A stretch of DNA of 64,000 bases, taken from the NCBI GenBank assembly GCA_004352715.1, contig SCFE01000002.1, positions 5,705,831 through 5,769,830 on the forward strand, read 5' to 3'. Positions 25,179 to 35,946 of the stretch are shown here, piece after piece; the stretch's first letter is position 1, and each line of letters opens with the position of its first letter. Source of the DNA: Hofstenia miamia (lineage: Eukaryota > Xenacoelomorpha > Acoela). Below the pieces are notes generated by a model that was not told where the DNA came from, ran no database searches, and saw nothing but the letters and a program-made list of their open reading frames with translations. The position numbers and the translations under genes are program-made.

Positions 25179-25439
25179 TTGCAATTACATATTATGTGTA
25201 CAATAGACTTGTTTGGGACAACAGAAAAGGGACATAACTTTAATTTATTAAAGATTTCACAAAGAGCACCCTTTTTTGAAATCATTTATATTATATTATT
25301 CTTCTTATTGGAATTAATGATGAGATATGAACTGCTCAGGGCTGATGTGGAAGCGCTGCCAACTTCTATGTTGTTGTTTTATATACATTCAGATTATTTA
25401 ATGTCCACAAAATATACTTACCATTCATTCTTTAAATGA
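25179..25439 (+). CDS. Unrecognised 86-codon frame, identical in both arms
   Basis: Mirror of 1052-1312 with an identical translation. No known motif; low confidence that it is a gene. Confidence 0.15.
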   Translation: MQLHIMCTIDLFGTTEKGHNFNLLKISQRAPFFEIIYIILFFLLELMMRYELLRADVEALPTSMLLFYIHSDYLMSTKYTYHSFFK

Positions 25440-26512
25440 AGTTAAAGAGCATCTAGCAACTCAGCCAAAGTACAGGAATTGTCACTTCCTTATACAATGA
25501 AAGAGCTGCTTTATTATTTGAAAGTGGACTATTTAGATACAGAACATGTTTAAACAACAATGAATAATTTGAATCCAATTTCACAGGTTCAGATCTGTGA
25601 ATTAATTTGATATGTATCCATATAAATGTTTTGATCCTAGCTCACTACATAATTTACCAAAGACAGCATCATAGACGTAGGATAAAAAATTTTATGTAAA
25701 GGCACAATTTTACTCAATATTATGGTTTAAAAAGGAGTTCTTAGTGAAAATATAATATTGTAGCATCTGCTGTTCAATGTGTGCCAATCTATGCTAAGTT
25801 TATTGGCTATGATTTGTTTTACAACACTACTAAACCACAATATTATTCCAATACAAATAGTAATATCAATTGGTTAATCATTAAATAATTTTACTTTAAT
25901 CACTATGGTTACAAATTCTATATCAATATTCATGCAGTAGTTTTAAATTTTTGTAGTTCATTTTGTGATATTTAAGCAGTCAAAAAATGTACCAACCTAA
26001 AAAAGATACATTTGAGAAAAATAGATTTTTCACAATTTTTCAATTAATTTTAAAATTTTAAATTTTTGTTTAATTTGGTAGATTCTTATGCTTTTTGTTA
26101 TCATTTATAAACAAGGAATTCATTTAGATTTTTAACAGATGTGTGCATTGAATATGCTTGACAGTACCTATTGTACTGTAGATATTGTTCTACCTTTGTT
26201 GGGTTTGTCTTTGTTTAAACAGCAATTATGTTTGAACAGCTTAGCAATATTAATTTGAATATAAAAATAATAATGCTAAAACAGTATTGTTTTTTATTCA
26301 TAAAAAATAATCAAAAAGCAGCCTAATGTGACATTGTTGAAGCAACATTGTTTTGACTAATGAAATGGTACAATTTCAATGTTAGAACAAATTTGTTTTT
26401 GATGCATAAAACAACAACAAAAAAAAAACAAAAAATTTCTGTTTTTACCCTTAAATTTTTTTTTGGGTATATATATATATATATATAAAATAAATATATA
26501 TATATATATATA

Positions 26513-26847
26513 NNNNNNNNNNNNNNNNNNNNNNNNNNNNNNNNNNNNNNNNNNNNNNNNNNNNNNNNNNNNNNNNNNNNNNNNNNNNNNNNNNNNNNNN
26601 NNNNNNNNNNNNNNNNNNNNNNNNNNNNNNNNNNNNNNNNNNNNNNNNNNNNNNNNNNNNNNNNNNNNNNNNNNNNNNNNNNNNNNNNNNNNNNNNNNNN
26701 NNNNNNNNNNNNNNNNNNNNNNNNNNNNNNNNNNNNNNNNNNNNNNNNNNNNNNNNNNNNNNNNNNNNNNNNNNNNNNNNNNNNNNNNNNNNNNNNNNNN
26801 NNNNNNNNNNNNNNNNNNNNNNNNNNNNNNNNNNNNNNNNNNNNNNN
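26513..26847. other. Assembly gap (335 N) inside a (TA)n tract
   Basis: TA repeats lie on both sides (26468-26512 and 26848-26894). The gap marks the outer edge of the right inverted arm, so the arm boundary is unresolved. Confidence 1.
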
Positions 26848-26892
<45 letters not shown>

Positions 26893-26894
26893 AT

Positions 26895-27743
26895 ACATAT
26901 AATGGTCAGTTGTACCATATTAATTGGAGTTTTGATTACAATAAACTGGCTAAGTCAATTTCTTAAGGTTACAATAGGCAAGGTGTGTTTTTCATTTCAA
27001 AAAACTTTCTTACTAAAACTTTTTTTTTCTCAAGCATGTAAGCCCATCAAATAATGCCTCTTCTGATAATAAAATACATTAATTTTTAATTTTTTCAAAA
27101 TTTTTAATTTTTTACTATTTTCACATTTAATGGTCAGTGTTAATGTTCAACATCTAATGTAGAATTGGTGGTTGGTAGGAAAACTTAACTAGAAACTTAA
27201 TTGACTCCACAAAAGGTTTAAATAGCGTTTACAGAAACAGCCATGATTCTGGGAAAAGGATTAACACAGAATTTATAACATATAGATGTAACATTGGTAA
27301 TTCATCCAAGTAATGAAACTACTTTTGGTGCAACACAAGATGACCAATTCCTATGGCTTCCAGCTGAAGCAGAACACCAGAAGTAAAGTGCTTAACCTAT
27401 TGACTGGTGCTACCCTATTTGTCTCACTTGCTTAATTTCTATATCACTTCAAAAAATACAAACTCTCATATTCATGCTAGCCAACAGCATGGTATCATCA
27501 CAGTATTAGATTTTATAAGTGCATGTACGTGTTGAAATACAAATGAGAGATTTATTATTTCCTTATACATAACGGTATGCATAACTTAATGAGCCACAAT
27601 TTGGACTGGGTAATCAAAAGACCCCAGAAGCAATGTGTCACCCCATGCTGGTGAAAGCACTCCCGAATTGTCGCCAATCTTAAGCAATAAGTTTCATCAT
27701 GATAATAAATAAATAAAAGTACAATGGTAAAGACGGCTGTTGA
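26895..27743. other. AT-rich stretch, no gene seen
   Basis: Between the right-arm edge and a local duplication. No open frame of note and no recognised motif. Confidence 0.5.
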
Positions 27744-28176
27744 GAGTAGATAAAATCTATTAAGCGATCGCTACAAGTTCCTCAGGTTTTATACAATTGT
27801 TTAATCATTACCTGCCTTTGTTTACAATACTTCAGATAGCAATGTAGTTTAACATTATCAATTCTATTTCCCTCATAAAATTACATTTGAGCAATAATCA
27901 GCACCATTGAGGGGACATCAAATTAATAGCAACAAACTAAGATCAAAACTAGTTAATAACGTCATGGTGANNNNNNNNNNNNNNNNNNNNNNNNNNNNNN
28001 NNNGAGTAGATAAAATCTATTTATCAATTACTACAGTTTCCTCCGTTTGTTTTCAATTATTTTTTCATTACTTGCCTTCTTGGTTTACAATACTTCAGAT
28101 AGCAACGTAGTTTAACATGATCAATTCTATTTCCCTTGTAAAATTAAATTTGAGCAATAATCAGCACCATCGAGCA
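27744..28176. repeat. Duplicated ~170-bp segment on both sides of a 33-N gap
   Basis: 27744-27910 and 28004-28176 are two diverged copies. Both start GAGTAGATAAAATCTATT, run through 'tttacaatacttcagatagcaa' and end at 'gcaccat(t/c)gag'. They differ by many substitutions. The 33 N lie at 27971-28003. It may be a tandem repeat cut by a gap or two alleles placed in series. The second copy runs directly into the next 1000-N gap. Confidence 0.8.
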
Positions 28177-29176
28177 NNNNNNNNNNNNNNNNNNNNNNNN
28201 NNNNNNNNNNNNNNNNNNNNNNNNNNNNNNNNNNNNNNNNNNNNNNNNNNNNNNNNNNNNNNNNNNNNNNNNNNNNNNNNNNNNNNNNNNNNNNNNNNNN
28301 NNNNNNNNNNNNNNNNNNNNNNNNNNNNNNNNNNNNNNNNNNNNNNNNNNNNNNNNNNNNNNNNNNNNNNNNNNNNNNNNNNNNNNNNNNNNNNNNNNNN
28401 NNNNNNNNNNNNNNNNNNNNNNNNNNNNNNNNNNNNNNNNNNNNNNNNNNNNNNNNNNNNNNNNNNNNNNNNNNNNNNNNNNNNNNNNNNNNNNNNNNNN
28501 NNNNNNNNNNNNNNNNNNNNNNNNNNNNNNNNNNNNNNNNNNNNNNNNNNNNNNNNNNNNNNNNNNNNNNNNNNNNNNNNNNNNNNNNNNNNNNNNNNNN
28601 NNNNNNNNNNNNNNNNNNNNNNNNNNNNNNNNNNNNNNNNNNNNNNNNNNNNNNNNNNNNNNNNNNNNNNNNNNNNNNNNNNNNNNNNNNNNNNNNNNNN
28701 NNNNNNNNNNNNNNNNNNNNNNNNNNNNNNNNNNNNNNNNNNNNNNNNNNNNNNNNNNNNNNNNNNNNNNNNNNNNNNNNNNNNNNNNNNNNNNNNNNNN
28801 NNNNNNNNNNNNNNNNNNNNNNNNNNNNNNNNNNNNNNNNNNNNNNNNNNNNNNNNNNNNNNNNNNNNNNNNNNNNNNNNNNNNNNNNNNNNNNNNNNNN
28901 NNNNNNNNNNNNNNNNNNNNNNNNNNNNNNNNNNNNNNNNNNNNNNNNNNNNNNNNNNNNNNNNNNNNNNNNNNNNNNNNNNNNNNNNNNNNNNNNNNNN
29001 NNNNNNNNNNNNNNNNNNNNNNNNNNNNNNNNNNNNNNNNNNNNNNNNNNNNNNNNNNNNNNNNNNNNNNNNNNNNNNNNNNNNNNNNNNNNNNNNNNNN
29101 NNNNNNNNNNNNNNNNNNNNNNNNNNNNNNNNNNNNNNNNNNNNNNNNNNNNNNNNNNNNNNNNNNNNNNNNNNNN
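28177..29176. other. Assembly gap, exactly 1000 N
   Basis: A second gap of exactly 1000 N, presumably of arbitrary length. A (TA)n tract (29186-29229) follows. Confidence 1.
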
Positions 29177-29182
29177 AAATAG

Positions 29183-29232
<50 letters not shown>

Positions 29233-29508
29233 CATGAATATGTTCCCGGCTTTCAGATAAGATGCAGTAATTATTAAAATTTCTCTTGCAAGTTTCAAGA
29301 AGAAAAATATACACGCAAAATTTTAAATTTGAAAAACTTTTTTATTCTAGCTAAACTAGCATTTTTACCATTACAAAATACCAAAATTAGTGCGTATTTT
29401 GATTGGATATTCTACACAACTTCTTATCTCATAGATAGCCATTCAAGAATATGAAACAAAAATTTTGCTTATAAATTATGTGAAGAAATTTCAATTTCAT
29501 TTTTCGAG

Positions 29509-32500
29509 ATGCTCTTAATAACGATTCAACTGCTCAATCTAATCGCTGTCATTCCGCAAGCAGTTGGCTTTCCAGGTGATGACTTTTATGTTACATTTGT
29601 TTCTAATCGCAGCCAAGCTGTTAGGTACCATACAATTGAAAGCTTGGCGTCAAGAACAATTGCAACCTTCATTGATTCTATTCAAAATAGCGACATAGTA
29701 AAGAAGCAATCTTGCGAAGAGTCCAGTGTAATTAAAGCAAAATTTAAATACTTTATTAAAGATCCTGGTAGTTCCTCAATTGATAAAGATGTTTATGAGA
29801 ACATTAATGGAAATTCTCTAAGTGCGGCAAAACTTGTGATCGACTACTTGAGTCTAATTAAACGGTTAATACAAGCGGGAGCATATGATATGGCAAGGAT
29901 TAAACTGGGGGTTGCGATCAGATCAATCTTTTCGTTTTATTCACATTCAACGTTCATTGAACTAAGACAACACCATAATGAACTTAGAAGTCTCACACTA
30001 TCTAGTGGTACAATGCAGCAATATCTTATGAAACAGAATGCCACTAAACATGAATATTGCTCTGAATCATGTGAAGATGGTGTTTGTTCTACAAGAGTAA
30101 TTACTACAAATCCCATCATTTCATCAGGTTACAGTTCTTCAACTGGCAGAAACTGCTTTCTTGGGGGGAAGGTATTTGGAATGGATGTGCATAGAGGAAT
30201 AAACAAAGATACTCCATTTCCATCATTTTCTCCTCATTATTATCTCCATGATGAAGCAATGGAAGCTGCTAGTTTAGATGTTAACAGCTATCTTTCTGCT
30301 TTATTCCAATCACTAATTGATTCTGGTTCCAAGAAAAAAGTTTATGATTTTCTAGGGCTAAATGCTTGCAGTAAGAGCTTAGTAATTGTTATTGACATAA
30401 CTGGAAGTATGGGACAATCAATCAGAGCAGCAAACAAATTAATTACAGAAATTATTGATTCAAATGTACAAAATGACATCATTATAGAGAGATATGAAGG
30501 TAGCAATTTTGATATTCTTCAAACCACAGATGCTTCAGAAGCAAAACAATTTTTGTCGGATCAACTTGATGGCTTTGTTGAAATGCACTACACTGCTTTA
30601 TTAAAAGTTATTGAATTAGCGAGAGCAGGAAGTACAATCTACCACTTTACTGATGAACCTGGTGATGACCCTGAAAAATTTCACATTACGCTAGCAAAAA
30701 TAGTGAGCAAACACTTAAGATACAAACTATATTGGACAGGTAATCCTGATGACTTTGTACAATTACGATTGTTAAGCGTTAAATATTTATGGATGCTAAC
30801 AGTTAAAAGTGGTGGCGAACTTTTGCTGACAAGCAATGACAATATTGAGGAATCAGTAAAGAAAATAACTTATGAAGTCTCCACAAATCTTGTTAATTTA
30901 GTGTCTTTTAATTCAATTGTTGGGAATAGTTCACAAGAAGTTTTCATTGACTTCACTATTCAGAATTTGTATTGCACATTTGCATTGGATGGAAGTAAAG
31001 CTGACTTTAAAAGCTTGTTCCCATGGGCATCAAAAAATGAAGATAGTGTCAATGTAGTCACCAATACAACAACAGATGCATTTGTCATTTTCCAAAATAT
31101 TAGTTCAGGTAAGTACATATTGAATATCGCTTCAAGCATTCGTTCATTTAAAATTGAAGGAAACAGTGAATATTACTATGAACATGAATTCCAAGAAAGG
31201 CAAGGGTATCAATTAAAGAAAATTTACGAAAAACATGATCTCATTCAGAATACAACCCTCATTTTAAAATCTAAGTTCATTGGATTAAAACGTGGAGAAA
31301 GACACAAATTTCAATACATATGTTTTTGGGAAATAAATGGGAAATTCATTGCAAAATATCCGGTCAAACTCATGAATGATGTTACTTATACAAATGTTAC
31401 AATACCCAACAAAGTATTTGTCATCACTGTTACAAGCACGATCTTTAACACTGATGGACAAAATGTATTACAACGACAATCCAATGTTAAGTACTCTCCA
31501 AAGTCACTCTCAATAACTTCAGACTTCAATACTTCTCTTCAATTGAAAGAAGGCGATGAGTACACATTTAATCTTACAATTGAAAATGTTTCTAAAGATG
31601 TAGAACTTCAAGTCAACATTGTAACGATTCCTCACAGTCCTGAAGGATTTGTCACCTACTCACCTGATACAGCAACTCTAATTGCCTTTAGAAATTCGTC
31701 AGTGATGCAAAAATCAGTGCACATTCATGTTAAAAGGAAAATTCCTAGTTTTGCTGGTTATATTTTTATTCAAGCAGTCTCAGGTGATAATGAAGACAGC
31801 AAGATTATAAACTTCTTTGTTTTCTCAGAGCTTCTTGATACAAATCCACCCAGTTGCAGAATAAATTTTTCGGAGAACATTTCAAGCTTCTGCTCTGGCT
31901 ATTTTACTCCAGGAGTATGCAAAGCAAAGAAAATGTCTGTTAAAGCGAAAGTAGCAGATGATGTGAAGTTGAAAAATTTAGTGATTCAGAGGAATGGTTT
32001 GCTTGGAAATGATGTCACTCAGAAGAATATAAGTGTTAGCAATAACACAGAAATGGAAATTGAAATTGATTGTTGTTTTGAAAACAACATAATTCATGTA
32101 GCAGATACCAGTGGCAACATAAAGATATGTCAATCAATTACGCGCCCTTCATATCAACTTCTGCAAGTTGAAAAACATATGAAGACAATTGCTGATAGTT
32201 ACCAAATAGAAATTTCCATTAACAAATTATCTGTTGAATCTCTAGACTTCACTATTTGGTTGAACAGTAATGTACCCTTCATCATTGACAATGAAACTGA
32301 TATCAGCATGTCTAAATCACATGAATTTCGAATGCCTATTGGAGTTCATATGAGGCATATATTAGTAAGGTTTGTGTTAAATGCAAGTGAAATTCCAACC
32401 AATATTGAACTTTTTGGTAGCATTCGAAGTTCACTTCAAGTGTTTCAAGAAACCTTAATTCAACAAAATATTACTATAGAAAGAAATAAGCTGCCTGGTG

Positions 32501-32625
32501 AAAGATTAAAGATCACTAGGCTTGTTATATATCTTTTAATTGCTTTGGCTATTGTCATTTTTGGTTTGTGCTTAGTTTTATCAATTGCATTTGTAAAAAA
32601 TCGTCAGTCGCAATCCAATGAATAA
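29509..32625 (+). CDS. VWA7: VWA7-like von Willebrand factor A domain membrane protein
   Basis: One uninterrupted frame of 1038 codons. A signal peptide is likely at residues 1-20 (MLLITIQLLNLIAVIPQAVG). Residues about 100-260 match the region before the VWA domain in vertebrate VWA7, most clearly GINKDTPFPSFSPHYYLHDE at 230-249. The VWA domain spans about 287-460 with the metal-site motif DITGSMG (296-302) and a later FTDEPGDD. A long extracellular beta-rich region with many N-x-S/T sites follows. One membrane helix lies near 1005-1028, then a short basic tail. VWA7 function is poorly known; an extracellular or cell-surface adhesion role is inferred from the domain. AATAAA overlaps the stop codon. 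No introns, unlike the neighbouring CP2 gene, so a retrocopy origin is possible. It lies on the same strand within the CP2 interval. Confidence 0.85.
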   Translation: MLLITIQLLNLIAVIPQAVGFPGDDFYVTFVSNRSQAVRYHTIESLASRTIATFIDSIQNSDIVKKQSCEESSVIKAKFKYFIKDPGSSSIDKDVYENINGNSLSAAKLVIDYLSLIKRLIQAGAYDMARIKLGVAIRSIFSFYSHSTFIELRQHHNELRSLTLSSGTMQQYLMKQNATKHEYCSESCEDGVCSTRVITTNPIISSGYSSSTGRNCFLGGKVFGMDVHRGINKDTPFPSFSPHYYLHDEAMEAASLDVNSYLSALFQSLIDSGSKKKVYDFLGLNACSKSLVIVIDITGSMGQSIRAANKLITEIIDSNVQNDIIIERYEGSNFDILQTTDASEAKQFLSDQLDGFVEMHYTALLKVIELARAGSTIYHFTDEPGDDPEKFHITLAKIVSKHLRYKLYWTGNPDDFVQLRLLSVKYLWMLTVKSGGELLLTSNDNIEESVKKITYEVSTNLVNLVSFNSIVGNSSQEVFIDFTIQNLYCTFALDGSKADFKSLFPWASKNEDSVNVVTNTTTDAFVIFQNISSGKYILNIASSIRSFKIEGNSEYYYEHEFQERQGYQLKKIYEKHDLIQNTTLILKSKFIGLKRGERHKFQYICFWEINGKFIAKYPVKLMNDVTYTNVTIPNKVFVITVTSTIFNTDGQNVLQRQSNVKYSPKSLSITSDFNTSLQLKEGDEYTFNLTIENVSKDVELQVNIVTIPHSPEGFVTYSPDTATLIAFRNSSVMQKSVHIHVKRKIPSFAGYIFIQAVSGDNEDSKIINFFVFSELLDTNPPSCRINFSENISSFCSGYFTPGVCKAKKMSVKAKVADDVKLKNLVIQRNGLLGNDVTQKNISVSNNTEMEIEIDCCFENNIIHVADTSGNIKICQSITRPSYQLLQVEKHMKTIADSYQIEISINKLSVESLDFTIWLNSNVPFIIDNETDISMSKSHEFRMPIGVHMRHILVRFVLNASEIPTNIELFGSIRSSLQVFQETLIQQNITIERNKLPGERLKITRLVIYLLIALAIVIFGLCLVLSIAFVKNRQSQSNE

Positions 32626-32777
32626 TAAATATAGCACTCTTGCTTCAAAATGGTTAAATTTATTTAAATAATTAATTAATATTTAATTTTTGACTAATCT
32701 AAGGTACGTGAATCAATTGCCTAATGGCAATCTGCAATTAAGCGCTGTCGTAAATGAAGGATTTACAATCAGCCCTA

Positions 32778-34224
32778 ATTCGAAACTGATGGTTGTTACT
32801 TCATATGCCCCATCCGAGTAGTGAACCCATTAAAAATTGAGGCATCATGATTGATTATTTTACTTACCAAAGTCTTTAGTAAAACGAAATCCCATAAACA
32901 AGGAGATAAGTCATTTGGAAAGAGAGAATTTCATAACCCTACCTTTAATGATGACTGCTATTTATATGAAACGTAAGTTGAAATTTTTGAAAATCAGCTC
33001 AGAAAAATAAGGATCAAGCCTCGACATAATTCCTGCAAGTATTTGCATGAGTCCAATGAGATCCATTCATCCCTAATAACTTACAATGAAATAAGACTTT
33101 TGTTAACATTTATTCTCACTAAGCAATTTTAAGACATTGACTTGGCTTGGGATTAATTTATCCCTTATATGATGACATTTTTATTACAATAATTCTCAAT
33201 TTAGCATCTCTCTAATTCGAAACTGATGGTTATTACTTCATATGCCCCATCCGAGTAGTGAACCCATTAAAAATTGAGGCCTTGGCTTGAGATTAATTTA
33301 TCCACTATATGATGACATTTTTATTACAATAATTCTCATTTTAGCATCTCATTAATTTGAAATTATATTTTTTAATTACCGAAAATGGATTGTAAGTTGC
33401 TCCAAACGAAATTCAGGAAGAAATTGACACATAAATTCCTGAAGAAATTGAATGTATATAAAATCGTTGAAATATTATCTTAAATATTAAATATACTCTA
33501 ATAAAATTTTGAAACATGTGCTAACATTTTTTATTCGCTGTTGATTGCTAATAAGCTTAATCAATAGTGTTTAGCATTGCTGTCTGCATATTAAAAAACC
33601 TGTTCAGTGTGTGACGATTTTGGTGGATCCTTCATTATTACGAAATTCAAATATGAAGTCACTGCCAATCTTACAACACTATGCGGTTATTTCTTGATAA
33701 TTGCAAGGCACTACTTACTGCAGTCGTCAGCTTTCATAATCAATATTCTATGTTATTCTGTTTATCAACGAGGATGCATGAACTTCAACCTTACTTTTTG
33801 CAAACCTTTATCAAGCAATCTTCAGTGATTATAAATTTATTTATTAAGTACGTCAATTACTTTAGAACCACACTATGCTTCACATTTAAACCACTATGGC
33901 CTGTTGCATGAGTCCAATGAGATCCATTCATCCCTAATAACTTACAATGAAATAAGACTTTTGTTAACATTTATTCTCACTAAGCAATTTTAAGACATTG
34001 ACTTGGCTTGAGATTAATTTATCCACTATATGATGACATTTTTATTACAATAATTCTCATTTTAGCATCTCATTAATTTGAAATTATATTTTTTAATTAC
34101 CGAAAATGGATTGTAAGTTGCTCCAAACGAAATTCAGGAAGAAATTGACACATAAATTCCGGAAGAAATTGAATGTATATAAAATCGTTGAAATATTATC
34201 TTAAATATTAAATATACTCTAATA
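32778..34224. repeat. Nested duplicated repeat block downstream of VWA7
   Basis: Three units recur. Unit A (about 68 bp, containing 'catatgccccatccgagtag') is at 32778-32845 and 33213-33281. Unit B (starting 'gcatgagtccaatgagatcc') is at about 33046-33189 and 33908-34049. Unit C (from 'gattaatttatccactatat' to 'aatatactctaata') is at about 33289-33503 and 34011-34224. Copies of C are almost identical. In the first copy unit A is inserted between B and C; in the second B and C are joined. The block ends at a single N (34225). No gene is contained; frames at 33607-33911 are not recognised. Confidence 0.85.
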
Positions 34225-34225
34225 N

Positions 34226-35304
34226 ATATTGGTGTAATGTAATTTTAAATGAATATTGGTCATTTTTAGCTCTATTTCTGTATTAAACTTACAATAATCA
34301 AACTTTGTGTATCTTTGTGATATCTAGAACAGGGTAAGAGTGAGTAGGAACAATAACTACTGGGTACAGAAAAATTAATGCCGTGCGCTAATGATTTTGA
34401 AATAATATAAGTTCCTCCAATGTGATTTCTCATCTTAAGTGGTTTCGCAAAAATGTTGTATCATTTGCGCCCTATACCTTAGTGATTATGTAGAACAGGA
34501 TTTACTTGCAAAGACCCGATTTTTCTCGTTCACATCCTTGGTTAGGAGTGGAAGAGTGGGTGGCAACAATAATTATGGGAGGAGTCTTGTACATGCAAAC
34601 TCTACATTTCACGTTGTGTGTCTTTAAAATAATGTCTTCTTTCAAAAACAAATTGTCAATGAAATGCAAGAAATATTGACATAGGGAACATGAGCTGTGT
34701 TTTAAATTATATTGAATATTTTTAAGTTGTTGAATGGAAACAAAGAAATATATATTCTTGGGTACCAGCAAAACATTCTGTGAACTGGCTGGTGCTGCAT
34801 TAAACCATATCTAACCAAAGATTATAATAGTCTATTTTTTTTACACTAGCAGAATTTTTTTAACAAGTATTGTAACAAACATCCGTGAACCCACTAGAAA
34901 ATATTTGTCAATATTTATATTGAGTAAATCTCCTTCAACATTTCACTTTCACATTAGATTTTTCTATTACATATTTATTATGTAAGTTAAATTATGATTT
35001 ACATTTGCATATAAGTTCAAGACTTAGCTTGATTCTGTCACTAATTCTATATATGTGATGGAATCAGTGTTTTTTACAATTAACAATTTGGTAAATTATT
35101 GCTCATTTTTATTCGAATACGCTTGAATTTTTTAATACAACAGTTCATGCATATACAGAAAACTTAAAAAAATTTGTTCCAAAATATCTCAAAAATATTG
35201 AAATTATTTTGTGTTACAAATAACTTTGATTTTGCAAATGCCTAATATGTATGATGAAAATTACAAATGCCGAATATTAATATACACCGTGTTACTAATG
35301 ACCA

Positions 35305-35308
<4 letters not shown>
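34226..35308. other. AT-rich stretch, no gene seen
   Basis: No recognisable gene. Short frames near 34439-34771 overlap on both strands and have no known motif. Confidence 0.5.

Positions 35309-35385
<77 letters not shown>
35309..35385. repeat. Longest uninterrupted (TA)n microsatellite
   Basis: 77 bp of pure AT repeat. Any open frame across it is an artefact. Confidence 0.95.
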
Positions 35386-35391
<6 letters not shown>

Positions 35392-35946
35392 GTATCAAAA
35401 TTACAAAGTTAGTTGTAGTATACCATGGCTATATTAACTGATATTCTTGGATTCCTATGTAAAATGGAATTGTTTTGTAAATTTTGACGTTACTGCTTAA
35501 AACAGCCATATAGTAATTACAAATATGAATGCGTTTTATTGAACATTAGTTTTTGACAAAACTGGAATTTTAAACCTGTCTATGGAACAATGTTTAATAT
35601 CACCAGTATATTAATACTTTTAAATATATAAACTTATGCAATTGACCTTTCTACCACGAGCACAATTATATGGATTTTAATATCATAATTATTATTTTTG
35701 CATTGCAAAGAAATAAATGCACTTTAATCCGAATGGGCACATTTTGTAAATCTGATTTGTTAAGAAAGAATCTGTAAATAGCTCAATTTTGTGCGCTAAT
35801 CAGCCATATAATTGTAACTGCATTATTAATAGAATTTTCTTCTTAGAAATTTCGTAGTTTTATAAACTGCACACAATACACATAGCCTACTTTTAAATAA
35901 ATACCTTTCAATGGTTTAAGTAATACCGCGGTATTGTCAAAACATA

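Larger units (their letters stand above)
19145..26467. repeat. Right arm of the giant inverted repeat
   Basis: Reverse-complement partner of 1-7912. It is about 590 bp shorter, mostly because it lacks the 532-bp MITE. The outer end runs into (TA)n and then a 335-N gap, so the true outer boundary is not visible. Differences from the left arm include many substitutions and small indels, so this is not an exact assembly echo. Confidence 0.9.

Noticed and set aside
1-26467. The large inverted repeat as the ends of a Maverick/Polinton-type giant transposon
   Set aside because: No polymerase B, integrase, protease or capsid gene is seen, and the arms contain host gene exons.
26323-29314. Frames reading repeated Ile-Tyr around (TA)n tracts and gaps
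   Set aside because: (TA)n translated in any frame gives Tyr-Ile repeats; there is no coding evidence.
29937-30119. Minus-strand 60-codon frame inside VWA7
   Set aside because: Lies entirely in a well-supported coding region on the other strand.
35211-35441. 76-codon frame across the long (TA)n
   Set aside because: Mostly Tyr-Ile repeat from the microsatellite.
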